A DNA stretch of 64,000 bases from Ptiloglossa arizonensis (GCF_051014685.1 NC_135055.1:10900001-10964000); one strand, 5' to 3'; counted from the first letter of the stretch, positions 12,603 to 26,010 are shown. Notes: generated by a model from the sequence alone, not told the origin. Made by a program: numbers and translations.

Positions 12603-13111
12603 GTCTCAACATCATCAATTGTATAAAGATGGTTTCACACAATTTTTATTAATCGTTTATAAAAATTAATTGTTTGAAAAATTACATTTTTGAGCGTTCT
12701 AGTAGTTACAGACTTGCCAGTACGACCATTTTTTAATTACCTAAACATCTCTTCAGTTTCTTCCATTCAGTACTAACCGAATGAGGAATGAGAAATGACG
12801 AATATTAAATTTTGAAAACTATTTTCAAATAACACAATACGCTATTCAAATACACGAACATGATGATCGATGGTACCATTCGCTACTCATAGAATATCTG
12901 TGAGTTTGCTGACCACGAAGGAAATATAATCGAAGTTCAGGGGGTACCGAGCATTCAATCAACATTACGATGTTGGGTCACAAGTTCAGGTAAATCATTC
13001 ATCTACGCTTCTAGGTGTGTGCCAAACAACAAATATTTGTCATTCCTCTATCCTCATTCCGTTGGTTCTGAACGTGTAGAGCCATCTTTATACAATTTAT
13101 GATGTTGGGTC
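12603..13111. repeat. Long imperfect foldback
   Basis: Outer arms 12603-12632 and 13082-13111 are inverted copies (27 of 30 match; core ccatctttatacaatt). Inner arms 12775-12806 and 13032-13067 are also inverted copies with small indels (core ggaatgagg). The arms are about 450 and 230 bases apart, consistent with a foldback DNA element or a folded transposon remnant. No coding capacity. Confidence 0.6.
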
Positions 13112-13127
13112 ACAAGTCCAGGTAAAT
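12969..13127. repeat. Direct repeat pair of 27 bases
   Basis: The sequence gatgttgggtcacaagt plus caggtaaat occurs at 12969-12995 and at 13101-13127 with one mismatch, 132 bases apart. The second copy overlaps the right outer arm of the foldback. A diverged inverted third copy sits in the left arm. Confidence 0.75.
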
Positions 13128-13485
13128 TCCACAGAAAGAAAAACCCCCGTCATAGAAAACGCGACGCACGTGTTCTGAACTCCGACAGGCAATGTCATAA
13201 ATCCTCAACTCCAATTTCGCAGTCTTAACCAATTCTCGGAAATTACCACCTACGATTTCAGGAATCCGTGACTCGACCTTCAAAGGATATACTTCGTGGA
13301 ACCAATACGATTCTCGAGAAACACCTTTCAAACAATTGTTCCTTAATATTCTTAACCAATGTAGTCTGAAAACAGTTTCAACCAATCGCACACGAAATTG
13401 TATAATAATTTGCAGGATAAAATTCGTTGCAAGGATTCATCGATTATGTTCAAATCATCGTTCACAATGTGACACCTTTGGTAAT

Positions 13486-14100
13486 TTATGTTAAGAAATC
13501 GCTACAGTGAAATTCATTTCTATTTTCTCCAATCGTTATAATTCCGAAGGAAATTCTGTCCCCAATTTTTACGAAACTTTGTAAGTTTTGCAGAGCGATC
13601 AAACAAGAGATACTTATTTTGATTAGCCACGGTAACTTATAACTAAATGCTGAAACTAACTTACAAAGTTTCAGGTTTCTGACATTCTGACTTAAACTGT
13701 CTCTTTGCAATTTCTGGCTGTTTTCTAAATTGAAGAATCCTCTCAAAGGAAACAAAATTTGAGGACGTAGAGGGCATAAAACGGAATAGAATAAGATAAT
13801 AAGAGAAATAAGGTTATTTCGAAAGTTGACTTTAAGAATTGTTTCCGGAAATGGGCGTATCGCTAAAAGAAGGTGGTGACTTTCAAAGAACAGTACTTTA
13901 AAGGGCAGTACATTATGGTTACTGACCAAGATTAACTCTTTCTCTTGGTACAGCACAAAGTCTAAATATTTTTCGAACGCAGCTCGTGTGCAATTAATTA
14001 AGAACTGTGCAATGCTAATCGACTGTATACAACAAGAAAACGATTGACTTTCAACAACTTGGCGTCTTCTTTCTTTTGTGGCACTTTCTCTGAGCAACAC
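13486..14100 (-). other. Long open frame of unknown status
   Basis: 204 codons from an ATG on the minus strand, the longest frame apart from the transposase. The protein is rich in Leu, Phe, Ile and Ser, and I see no known motif. It begins MLLRESATKERRRQVVESQ. Its last third overlaps a dispersed repeat (13500-13640) that also occurs at 25530-25655, so the end at least is repeat-derived. It lies within a PLC epsilon intron on the same strand and has no convincing splice sites. More likely an old element remnant or chance than a host gene. Confidence 0.2.
13500..13640 (+). repeat. Dispersed repeat family A, copy 1
   Basis: Shares a diverged core with 25530-25655 and, inverted, with 26011-26110: tttttacgaaactttg, then a run around agagcgatc, then atacttattttgatt.gccac. 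Alignment by eye only. No ends or duplications identified. Confidence 0.5.
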
Positions 14101-14967
14101 GTGTCACCAAGTCTCTCCTTCCTTTCCCCTCGCTATTTCACGTATCACTAAACGCTTTTCTTCTCAATGGTGCATAAATATAATCCCAGACGACGCGATA
14201 GAACAGCATGTATCTAGGTACTTTATACGTATGCAAAGTTTCGAGTTAATTGGTTAACTGCATCTTGAGACACAAAAAGCGTTTGATGAAAAACTGACTT
14301 CAAAATTTCAATGTGCAGTCATTGAACGTACAGAGAATTCGGAGTTTTACGATTTCACAAGTTGTTCTAATTTTGATAATTTGCTTATGAATACATATTT
14401 TCAATATCTAAAACTTCAAGAAACTGCAAGAATAGAAAAATTAATTTTTTCAAAGCTCTAAATCAAACTTGCGCATGTTTATGATAAAGTGCGTATAGCA
14501 CAGAATAGTATTTCATCAATATTTAATAACACAGCGCCGAGAAAGAATTCGTAATAAAAGATACAAGAAATGAAAATAGTAAAGACTTTACGTAATGCGA
14601 TGCTTGTTCGTTTATAAGTTAATTTTGACGACAAACTTAAATCCATAAAGTTATTCTTCAGTGTAAATAGAAAACCGAGCTGCAATAATTCATTTCGTTC
14701 CTCAAACACCAAATTTAAGTCTATCGATAAAGGACTTTAAACGATAAATAATTATTTGTCAATAATTCGATCATCGGAAACTACTATTGCCTCTCAATTT
14801 ATTAGAAAATGAATGTAACTAGATTCATGAACGGATCAATTTAGAAAATTGATCTTTGATCGTCGTGATCCGTTATGTCGATGATATGATCTATCGATGA
14901 GTCGCGACCCGCAGTTTGAAAGACACTACTCGGTGTGATGGTTAGAATCGTTGATCATATTACTCAC

Positions 14968-15425
14968 TTGCTAAGGGCAGGAGGGCAAAGGATAAAGATC
15001 AGTCGATTGTCCGGCAGACTTGAGCCGTACATGAGGCCAATGCACGAGTCGGAGCCCGGTAGACCGTATCTCTTGCAAATGCTTCTGAGATCGGCTTCTC
15101 TGTCTCGATCACAGCAGCCAATCATGACTTCCTTCACCGCGCTTAGGTCCAAAAATCCCTCTTCCAGCGTTACGGAAGAGCATTCCGACTGCTGCGTCGT
15201 ATACTTCGTTGATAAACCGAATGGCACAGTATCCTCTGGATTGGCAGTTAGTGAGAATTCTGTGGAGGTTGTGCTGCCGATCTGAGCTGTTTTCAACGGA
15301 CTCCAGGGTGGTTTTTCCCAAACGAAAGTACCACAAGCACGATCCACTCGCGCGAATACCAAGGCCGTCCTCGTAGTACCTCCTTCGGAGTCCCAATGCA
15401 CCAAGGTTGTCCCGTGATGCAGCAT
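14968..15425 (-). CDS. PLCE1: PLC epsilon exon, PH-like domain
   Basis: The longest host exon, 458 bases, acceptor tttctcgtcag and donor AGCAA|GTGAGT, phase 0 in and phase 2 out. It encodes MLHHGTTLVHWDSEGG, then FARVDRACGTFVWEKPPW, a linker with repeated Ser/Thr, then LDLSAVKEVMIGCCDRD, ICKRYGLPGSDSCIGLMYGS and LPDNRLIFILCPPALSK. The pattern of strands, with GTTLVHW near the start and DNRL.F near the end, matches the PH-like domain of PLC epsilon (human counterpart: ATVIHYD ... TDNRLLHFVAP). The ATG opening the exon is not a start codon here, because it directly follows an acceptor in phase with LHLLQ. A MITE lies 39 bases upstream. Confidence 0.95.
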
Positions 15426-18400
15426 CTGACGAGAAACATTGTTATTGGTAACTATCGTTTACTAGGTTGTTCAATAAGTTTTGTCGGTTTTTCTATTATA
15501 GAAAAATACTATGACACTTCAATTTTGAACAATTGTGAATATACCAATGAGTGGACAGACCTACATGCAACTTTATGCGTGTTCATGAAACAGTAGTACC
15601 ATCTTTAGAAAAATAAAATTTCTTCATTTCTTATCGGACGACAAAACTTATCGAACAACCTATTAAATGTAGACACAGCGTATTTATTACACAAGGAATA
15701 GGTAGGTCAAATCGATCTTAAAAATTTGTAACAGATTTTGAGTTACGAATCATGATTTTTGCATCGGAAGACCATAGTACTTTTTTACGTTAAAACTTGT
15801 TCAATGACATGTGATACTCATCGTGTAGTAAAAAGATTAATCTTTTGTTTTTACTGGGTAAAATGATATATGTATACAATATGTAATTTCTCTAAAAAGC
15901 TACGTAAGTCATTTAAATTTTCTCGACAATATTAAAACATTAAGCCTTTATGGTACTTTCGAAATGTAAAATTTATACAAAGCATTATAGCAAGTACTTT
16001 TCATTTGTACTGCAATAATACTTGAATATTATTTTTAGTGGAATTTCGTTTTTCAATTTCACGTGTATTCAACCGTTCAGCCGCGCATACGTGCATAACT
16101 GTTGTGCATAGGTTTCCAAATCACACATTGTGCATACACATTCTAACCGTTCGATGAAAGCACGTGATTCGATACGCTACATAAAAATCCTACGTTGATT
16201 CAAAATTTCATTTCGATGCCCAAAATGAAACGAGAGCACAAAAAGTCGAAAAAATTTCTCTACGCGATTCAAGTGGTGGCAATTTATGGTCCATTAAGTT
16301 CGTTTTCGTGGTATCTAGTTCAGATGCGGCGCACCAAATCGTACTCCGGTCTAGTACATAGCAAAAGCAACGTATATCGCTGGTGTGTTTATAAACGCTG
16401 ATGGAACTTCTAATGCACTTATTGTTGGAACAGCTTTTATGCGGTCGATTCTGAGTGCAGCTTGTGTGGACATTTACAGAAGCACACGCAGCCTGCGTGT
16501 GTTTAAGTGAAATTATTTATCTTTGCCGAAACGCGAGTATGTTATTTTACGATGCACTAAGAAGACACGGGCAGCATCCCTTTAACGATGGTTGTCCGCA
16601 GTATTTGCCGTACTTAAAACCATGCGCTTGTTTTATGCGCGTATCGCCACTCTTTCACTGTCTTATCTGCGCAAACAACGCCGCAACCGTTACTTTTGTT
16701 GCAAAATAAAAATAGCTATCAATTATTAAAGAGTCAATGATGCAATACCCAAGATAGAATATATCAGAGCATGGGTATTAATATAATATCAGATGCTAAT
16801 GTTAAGTGAAATATCAGATATATAAATACAGTTTTAGTTTTTGTGCAGAATTCTGTTAGATTTTGTGAAACAAAGAAACAATTATCATTAATGTAAAATT
16901 CAACAACTACAGCACGTTTTCTAAATCGTTAAAGACTACAATTACAGTCGATTAGGGAGTTTGCTGGAATTTAATGAATTATCGATTCAGGTTTTAGTTA
17001 ATAAAAGTAAATTAATTTCTTTCAACTCATCGGAAGGTATTTTCTTATTTTTAGAAAATTGTACGTAGTAATTTTTCATTACAAAGATATAACGTAATTT
17101 TAGATGTATAATTCAAACTGAATATTAATACGAAATCAATGTTCGCGTATTAATTGATTATTTCGATCAGATTCAAAAGGTCGTATGATTTATTCAAGTA
17201 TGAATAAGTAATGATACAAAATTTAATAGTCGGGTAATTGGTGAACGTAAATAGTTATTTCCGATTACCTTTGTCGATACTGTTACACAATTTTCAATCA
17301 TTATGGAAAATTGTTTCTTTTCTGTTCATTTTATTTCAAGTCGTCCGCTCTCTTTCGAGGCGTTAGCAATCGGATTTACATGCCTAATTTTGCGATAGAT
17401 AATACGAAGTACGTAATAGACATTATTCGTAAAAACGTATTAAACAAACCTGTTAGTTTAGAATTTAGTTTAAGTAAATTTTCAATTTTAAAAAGCGATC
17501 GAATATCACGAAATGCAAAGCTATTATTTTCCGTTCGATTGCATTTCGATTGCGATCAACTGTTATAAAAAAAAGCACGACAGTATTCCTATAAAGGAAT
17601 ATTTTATTTTCTTCAAGTCAAATAAATCGAGATCAATCGTCCTGGATAAATTCGATCACAACTGAGCTACTACATTATTATTCAAAGGTTCTTTAGGAAT
17701 GTTGATCAATCCATCGCTTTTGATCTATTAACGTGACCAATTAACAAAGAAGACGTTTTCTTCAAAAGGATGACCCGGTTTTACTTTCCTAATCTCCTCC
17801 TTCCACCTCTTCCACTTTTAGTCCTTTTCATTTCTGGCTGCTTTCCCCTCTTACTCCTAGATCATTGCTTCTCTCTTTCTACCATCCACGCGAATTTCTA
17901 TGAGATATACTCGAGGTAGCACGGTGAGGCTGGCCTCTTTGAAATCCTTTTGAAACGCAGAAAAACTACACCGACGATGTCTTTTATCTTAGTACTACGG
18001 TGTGTCCAGCAACTAGGAAAATAGCTGGACGCTGGGATATTAATATTTCGAAATCATCCGAGGGTAAGGTCGTGTCTTTATGCGCACCCCTTTTCAAGGT
18101 TCGCACCGTAACTGTTTGCCTACAAACATGACTCGACGTGATACGAATAAATAGCTGGAAATCAGACTACGTGATACTTTTTATTGTCACAAATTCCGTG
18201 TTCAATATTTTTAAGAATCGACAGAATTTCGAGAATTGAAACATTGGTTAAGCGGAACAGAAATAAACTGCTGATAATTTTTCTTACGATGATGTTTTGT
18301 TGTCTGAAAACACATACAGGTGGGGTGAAATATTAGAAAAATATGATTTAAAGAGAGTCTTTTCGTAGACGTACTGATGAAAGAGCGATGCAATGTAGTA

Positions 18401-20371
18401 AAATAGTTGAAACATTCAAGAAAGTACAATATAACATTTATTGTAAAATTTAAGAGCGTCATGCTTTTGTTAAACCATCAACAAATGAAAACTAGGTCAC
18501 TTTATCGATATATGTGTATGTCAGCTGTCAATGACATTGTATGAAAATCCAAGCGATGTAATTTAAAATATGTTTCAAGTTTTGCGCGTGAAGTTTTAAA
18601 TTTAATGCATTTTTTATGTTTTTACGACTTTAGCAGGTTTCCGATAGAAACTCGCATATGCTGTTAAGGTTAATGTGTAATGTATTGTATTGTAATGACA
18701 GAATGTCAATATAAACGAAGGAATAAATATTAATAAATGTAAACGAAGTTACGTTGATTGTAACAAAGGATCCGTATAAAAACAGGCTTTAAATGCAGGG
18801 AGTCCGTAAGTATAAATAAATTATACAATATTTTACTTTTATAAATTCTTTTAGATATTTAATTATATATAGGGTGTCCCAGAAATAGATAATCAAACTT
18901 TGGCATTATATTCTATTATTTTTGAGTGTGGAAAAAGATTGTATAAACATAGATCCGAATCATTTTTTTCAAGATATAAACACTCTTTATTTAAAGTAGG
19001 TATCGCACGTAGAATTACTCCAACCGTCGACACTTTTTCCTGTTAGGAGTGTATATGTAAATATTGTGGTAGAGCAAGTCATCCCGTGCAGCTTATGTCG
19101 TATTAAATTAGTTTCTATCTAAAGGTTTGATATTTGAGACAGTTTCACATGACGCATAATTACAATATCTGAAGTACTATATTATTTAACAGCAAATTTA
19201 GATGTAAATTAGAATAAAGAAATTCTTCATTTCTTTTGTATCTTCAATCTATCCCTGAGTTTCATATGTTGGAATACACTTTGTATAATTGTGTCTTCGA
19301 CGAAAATATTCGTACAATTTTTGTAATTGCCTCCGTAGCTCTTCGAAGCCACTAAATATCGACTTAGTGTTCTTCCATAAATCAAATTATTCGTCGGTAC
19401 GTATAATGGAGATAAATCAGTGAAAGTTGTTAGTGCTACTACGATTGATAATGAGTATAAAATTACTTTAATTTGTTTGGAGTTTGGTGGTACGAAATAT
19501 CACCTCTGTCGAACTTTAGTTCGCACGAATACCCTCGCAGTTTAACCGCAGTCACTTCCTTCAACCATTCGAGACCGGACGGTTCTGTCGAGTGCATAGA
19601 CATTGGTGCTTAGGTCAGATCTAATCCGGAATAACTTTTCTACAATACATTTTTCGGAAGGAAATTCTATATTTCCAGTATTCGATTTTTTCCACCACTA
19701 AAGCTCTTTTTCTTCTACTTTGTGTCGAGATATCATATTTCGTAGCATTTGATACACGTCTGGGTCTAAAAAAACCCAGGCACTGCTAGACGAGAGTTAA
19801 CGAACTAGATTTTAATTAGAAAAATAATGTTTGAGGGAGCAGTTTGATATTTTGGGCTGAAAATTGAGGATTCTTTTTTTCGCGCGAAGAAATAATTGGA
19901 TCTGACGTGATGTAGTCTAACGAGAGATATATTTTCTCGAATATATTTTCGTTGCTTTTCCCCACACAAAACATAACGAGGGAAAATGTCTGTTTCAATA
20001 GCGAGTATGACTTCAGGAAAATATTGTATCGATAGAAAAAAATTATCTGTATTTTGCACTTTTCTTAAATTATAAGATGCCTCTCTCATCTCTAAAGGTT
20101 GTGTCCCCTGTTTTGAAAACACTGCCTTAAGATGTTCATTACGGGATGGAAAATGTGTTTCTCATCGGAAATTGTAGATATATTTTTTATTTAAATTTGG
20201 TATAAACGGGGACTGAAGAAGAATGAGTCTCAGAAAGTACGATAAATAGATCACAAAACCAATAAAAGGGTGGCGATAATAATTTGATACGGCGACAAAC
20301 ACGTATTAAGTGAGGTGAATCTACTCGTCAGGAAGGAATATGTTACAGTATGGCATAAATTGAATGTTTAC
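15426..20371 (-). other. PLC epsilon intron (20372 to 15425)
   Basis: A 4.9-kb intron. It contains MITE copy 2 at 15465-15660. A GC-richer patch at 16070-16700 has no recognisable product. At about 18871 the sequence agggtgtcccagaaatagat resembles ends of insect transposable elements, but no partner end was found. The remainder is AT-rich without features. Confidence 0.65.
15465..15660. mobile_element. Mariner-like MITE, copy 2
   Basis: A 196-base element flanked by TA. Ends GGTTGTTCAATAAGTTTTG (left) and its near reverse complement (right), same family as 4486-4696. It carries a short internal deletion relative to copy 1 near the right end. It lies 39 bases from the first base of the PLC epsilon exon at 15425, so it occupies the usual branch-point region of that intron. 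Confidence 0.85.
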
Positions 20372-20599
20372 CTGCAGAAGATGCAGATCCATTCCGGAGT
20401 GAGGGGCAGCAACAGGAAATAGTGCAACTCCATGGTCGATCGCGATTGGCTGCACTGGTTTATAGGAATCGAGATCAAGATGATAGTCGTTCTCGTCGCA
20501 TTCTTCGGCCATGTAAGTTTGCTCGATTGTGGTTGTATGAATGCTCAGCGTGCGATGGAGTGAACCAGTTGTCGCGTCCCTGCCTCGAGCATGTCGATG
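20372..20599 (-). CDS. PLCE1: PLC epsilon exon, entry to PH-like region
   Basis: A 228-base exon of 76 codons, phase 0 at both ends, with acceptor tattttccttcag and donor CTGCAG|GTAAAC. It begins HRHARGRDATTGSLHRTLSI and continues TYMAEECDENDYHLDLDSY. It ends VALFPVAAPHSGMDLHLLQ, which aligns with the vertebrate PLCE1 segment leading to HQFLLQGATVIHYD. An internal methionine (20512) could be mistaken for a start, but the frame is open back to the acceptor. The acidic EECDEND cluster is a likely surface linker. Confidence 0.92.
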
Positions 20600-20739
20600 C
20601 TGAAGGAAAATACAATAATTTCATGAATGCTTAGAAATATCCCGACAATACGGTACATATATTTTACAGTGTTTTGTACGATCTGTAAAAGAAAAACTTT
20701 CACAGACGATACGAACATCTGGGATTCGTGTTTTACAAG

Positions 20740-20905
20740 CAGAGATGGGACAAATTTTAGTCGAATAAAGGATGAACAAAACCAACGTACAACGATTTAT
20801 TCGACTAGATAGTTATATCTTTATTTGTTCACTATGAAATATTTCATTCTATAATTCAAATTCTAATTTATATTCAAAAAATAACGGATAAAATGTTGCA
20901 CACGG
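20740..20905. mobile_element. Partial hAT-type MITE
   Basis: Begins cagagatgggacaaatttta and follows the element at 41787-41990 through ccaacgtac and a shared ...ttcaaattctaat... stretch, then diverges near 20905. No right terminal repeat (cccatctctg) was found downstream, so this copy appears truncated. Confidence 0.55.
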
Positions 20906-23900
20906 TTTGTCACAAAAATAACTGAACTATGTAAGAGTAAAAGAAACTGGTGGCGACATCGGAATTTTTTTAATATCTGTGAATAAAGTATCTTTTCCTA
21001 TTACATATCAATTTTTTGTTTTCATTAATTCTATTTGTACAAAAATTTTTATTTTTAAGAAGTTCTATTAATTCACTCTCATCAATGTTTATACTACGAA
21101 CACTTTTATTAAAAATGTTCCATTTAAACTGTTTAAATAGAAGCTATTAAAAAAGTTTCATGACTGTTTTAGTCTCTACTTAGAAGCATATATTATAAGA
21201 ATAAATATACGATTTCTAATCGCTATTAAACACAACTTATTGTACCTTATAAAATACTTTTAAAATATTGGTCACTTTCTGTACCAATTCAATGTGTACA
21301 GAAAAACAATTCTAACGCGAGAATCGAAACTTCATATTGCAAGCACGGTTTCGAAGCTTCAACCGTAGCCGCTGTGCAATAACTTTACTTCAAATAATAA
21401 CATTGTCATAGGTACTTGTCGGACCAACGGGTGGGACACCATCTTTATTGCTCGATATCTCATAAGCTGTTGAATGTTGGGGCAAATGGTTGAACGTGGG
21501 TGAAATATTTTTTGGTTCTTTATCTATCTACGAAGTTTCATTGAAATTGCTGTATAACACACTATATGATCTCCATGTTAAATATTGGAGCTTACCAATG
21601 TATTTGAAAAAAGAAAAAATTGATCCCGAACGCGTAAGTAATTCCTCTTTTAAGACTAAAAATGCAATGAGCTACGGTGTAGCTGATTAGTTTAATGTCT
21701 GAACTACAATTAGTTTGCTCAATTTCTAAACTGCAACTTAGTCTAAACTGTTTTGGAAGTGAACGTGGCGTTGTGATAGAACATGCAAATTGCTTAATTT
21801 GCAAAGTATTTTAGTTTCAAGAGGGCAACAACAAATGTTTATTATTGATTAATTAACAGAGTCGTTACTATACTTCACGGTGAAAAATGTTGTTTAATTA
21901 TGCAATGAATAATGTAATAATTGTTTAAATATACAACGAAAAAAGAATATAAAGTTTTATTAAAACCCATTTAGTCGTTTAGACATAATCGTGTCAAGAA
22001 GCATACGTATATGTATATATATGAACATTCAAGACATATTTTTTAACGAGCGAAATATGATTAGGAGGTTTTAAAATGGGAAAATACAAATTTTTTTCGA
22101 TTTCCACACTTTTCGCGTCGCTAAAATAAGTAAATATAAAAACGTGATTTTCGTGTGAAACCGTCAAATGAAATTTTTAACGAATGTTCAGAAGTACACA
22201 TTTACTTTATTATCGTTGTTTCTTTTTCTTTTTTTTTTTCAAGTGTTTGGATTCATTTGAGCGAATGAGGAAGACATTCAATTTGTAAAAGTAGAGTCTA
22301 ATGAATCTAATTTAAATAAATTGCGTTCTTTATCCATCTCTTGAGTCTACGAACGTGCTTGTTGCTGTCAATGCTAGATTAGCAATCATATTATTACACG
22401 TGTTGCAAAATTACATATTTGAAGAAAATGATAGAAGAAATTTATTTACATTACCAAATGCATGTAAATACACATACAATAACGCTCAAATAATTTTGTT
22501 CCAAAACGGCCGAATTATTTAAATAAAGGTACCCATGATATCACGTGCCTTTGTCTTCGTAAAATTTTAATACACTGTAAACATATTTTAGGAAGATATA
22601 TGTTTTACTCCCAGGCTATTTAGCAGAGGGTGCAACTAAATCAAAAAACAAATTTTATAAGTGCGATAAAAAACTTCATGCTCGTAAAAATAGTCGTAAA
22701 AAAAACTTGGAGATCTATTTAATCGAGTAATGGAAATGTCAGATTCCTTAGTCTTAACTGTTAGCTTGAAAATAAGGATACAGAAACAGCAATTAAAAAA
22801 ACTTAAGCTATTCTAAGATTTATTTTTACTTTTATTATGTGTTGTTTCAGTCCCTACACTTAATGTAGAACTAATAGAAACAATCGACGTTCGTTATAAA
22901 AATGAAGATGATATAAATATGAAAACAATTTACCCACATTTGATCATTTAGGTAATTTTTAATTTGATTCGGATGAAGTAGAGACAGAGATAGAGTAATT
23001 ATGTTTTTATATTTTTCAGTTATATTTTATATATTTCTATATGAAAGATTTCACTTAAATTTTAATTTACCGAGATAAATAATATTGCATCCTTTTTCGT
23101 ACGATAGAAAACAATATTGCCCTTTTGAAATAACTCAATATTTATTAATTTTTTAAGCTTTCCTAGCTGTACAAATTCATAATTCTAAAATATTTTGTTA
23201 CGAATATGTCGAGGAGTAATTAACAGATATATGCTAATTCTCAATCCGATATTTGTACTGGCAATCTACATGGATGAACCAAATTAAATAAATAATTCCA
23301 ATAAAAGTACGCAGTGGTGATATTTCAATATTTGTAAAATACTGAATTTAAAAGTCCAGGACCGATGAGCAAAGTAGAAGATTTCATTACATTAGCATTC
23401 TCGCGAGCGATGTCGACGACAAACAGAAGTTTCTACGAGAAATGTGCAGCTATAAAAATTGTAAAAGGTTCGCTATCCTACTGAAATTAAAATAAACTAA
23501 TTAAATGAACATTGATTACTGGTATGCTTTTGAAGAATGTGACATAAATTAAGTAATATTATTAGCACTGTTTCCTCGTCGGTTATAAAAGGACAATGTA
23601 TTTAATTTTGTAGCTTAATTTAGATTAAACATTCTAATAATCTTTATACATTCACAGAAAGATTGCAGATAAGAGGAATGAAATTGTATAATTCGTAGTC
23701 GGATAATTAAATGGGAACTTCCTTGAAATTTGATTCACACTTATGAATTAAGAACTAAGGACTCTAATAAAATCAGTAAAAGGCTGCACTAGTATTACGT
23801 AGAGTTGAACCATAATCGATGTAAAAGTGAAAAGTAGCAATTATAGAATCGATATGGAACCGATATAATATCGGTTCTGAAGAACTGTAACCGGAAGCGA

Positions 23901-25529
23901 TATGGGCGAGAGTCAATATATTTATAATAGTTATGATATTTTTTCGGTTCTCATAACTGTTTTAATTAAAAACGATGTATAACAGTTTGAAATAGTTATT
24001 TGCAGAACTGTTTCAATCTCTGGATATTTGTAATTCATTACGTATTTCTGGGTTACTGAAATAAAAGTTTCTGTTTGGATTTTGTCCAATATTTTATGAA
24101 GAACTTTATTGAACATCGAAAACTATACACTAATATTACATATATGTTCAACGTTACGTCCATTTTTGACGAAAAAGGTTCATTTTCGAGAAAGACAAAC
24201 CTTCTACGATATTATCCACAAAATTGATAAATAAAAGTGAACCTAACCCAGATCCTTATAGTCAGCAAATAGATTTGAAAAGATAAAACAACTGTATCTT
24301 AAATACCTCATTATAAATATTTCATAAATTATACATTAATGGTTTGCCTGCACCATGGGAGGTAGAGATTGGAGGCTGCGTGGCTCTGTAATCAGTACTG
24401 GAAAACACATTCAGAGGCTTGTATTCTCAAGGCTATCGCTTTCCCACTCGAGTGTATTTCAAGTATAGCTCAACAAGTTTAATAAGATCCCTGAGGTTGT
24501 GGTTTGAGCGTGGAAGAGTGAGTAGTAGGGATGAGGACAAGCAACGAGGCTATCGTATAGGCCCACAGTCTGTACGTGATGCCAAATATATTGACCGGTT
24601 GAGCCGATTGAAAGGTAGATTGAGCTTTCATCTCCTCGCTCCGCCCAGATTGTTTGTTTTAAAGAGAGAAGGGGGGAAGCCACAAATACACTATCTCTTT
24701 CTCAAACATGGAAGTAGGCCGGTCTGGCTTTACTGAACAATCAGCCACTTAAAGAAATATATAAAGTCAAGAGGTAAAACTATTCAAAGTATACTAATAA
24801 TCCCTTTAATGATTAAACGTCACTTAACATTGAAAGTTTAAATTTGGATTTTTTTTATTAGACGTTAACAAGAGTATTACCAATGAATTAGCGAGTTTTC
24901 CCCGATGAAGATGAGTTCAAATACGACCTAATTCGAAAGAGCATGTATTTGCAGAATTCAAAAGTGATCTTGAATGCAAGATGTATTTCTTTCAATTTTA
25001 ATTACACGTTCCTTAAAATATTATACTTCTTTTAAACATGCAACTCGTTATGTTATCCTTTCTTATTTTTCGTAACGCTTAATTTATTTCTTCTTGTACT
25101 CAGCAACAGTTTTTGGTTCATTTCGCATTTATATGTTAAATTTAAATCTAGGGTTAGATCGCAAAGCAGTATTTCGCTAAACTTCGCCCTTTCATCGTCC
25201 TCAAGTATTCATGCACTTGAATTTGTATTGTTTCTTCTTATTATGACGAATGTGGTCGTTAAATAAAAATAGAAACAAATAAGGGTCAGTTTCTCCTACC
25301 TACGAGTATGACAGTGAGAAAACTGACGAAGGTTGGACCACACTCCAACAAAAAAATCTACTCTTCCGGAACACTGCAAGAGAGAAGGTAAAATTTGACG
25401 TCATTCGTTTGGAGGGCGACCGAATCAATAGATTTGGTACCAGGTGTAGTTATTTGTTGTTATCTGACACTGTTTGAAAAGAATAAGATTATGATAAAAT
25501 GACAAATATAGTCACATCTAAGAAGTATC

Positions 25530-25655
25530 CTTCCTCGGGTTTTGACGAAACATTGAAGATTTTTAGAGCGGTACAAAATAAAGAATAAGTATCTTTTTGG
25601 CCACTGTAACTCAAGATTAAAAGATGAATCTACTCTAAAAAATTTCAACCCCTTA
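25530..25655 (+). repeat. Dispersed repeat family A, copy 2
   Basis: Core ttttgacgaaacattgaag, then tttttagagcggtac, then atctttttggccactgtaac. Aligns with 13500-13640 in the same orientation. Confidence 0.5.
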
Positions 25656-26010
25656 TGTCATCTCGCAAACTATTGCAGATATAAAGAAGTTCTTTCAGCA
25701 AATTCTTTACGGTTTTCAACATAAAATAACATCGATATTTGAAATTAATCCAAAAAAAAGAAACGAAGAAATCAATTTTAACATCTATATTTAATAATTA
25801 TAGAAATCATCTTTAGACGGTAATCTTAGATATGTAACGCTAACGACAGAGTTTACGAGTGATTTTTTACCATCTCTAGACATTTTTTAAAACTGATGTG
25901 TATAATATGTTTTCTTTCGTTAGAAACCGTACAAAATTTGTTAAAAAACTCCTTCGTTTTCTATAGTTTTGAAGGTAACATCAGAAAGAAGACTGAAACT
26001 GAAATAAAGT

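Larger units (their letters stand above)
11109..14967 (-). other. PLC epsilon intron (14968 to 11108)
   Basis: A 3.9-kb intron. It contains the foldback structure at 12603-13111, a direct repeat pair at 12969-12995 and 13101-13127, a dispersed repeat copy at 13500-13640, and the longest non-transposase open frame of the window (14100-13486, minus). Confidence 0.7.

Noticed and set aside
14935..15285. 116-codon plus frame opposite the PH-like exon
   Set aside because: Antisense shadow of the well-supported minus-strand exon at 14968-15425.
18865..18900. agggtgtcccagaaatagat and similar text at 50875 and 58970 as transposon ends
   Set aside because: No matching partner end, target duplication or coding remnant was found for any of them.
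24419..24736. 105-codon plus frame in a GC-richer patch
   Set aside because: No motif, no splice context, and an overlapping open frame on the other strand. Treated as unrecognised sequence.
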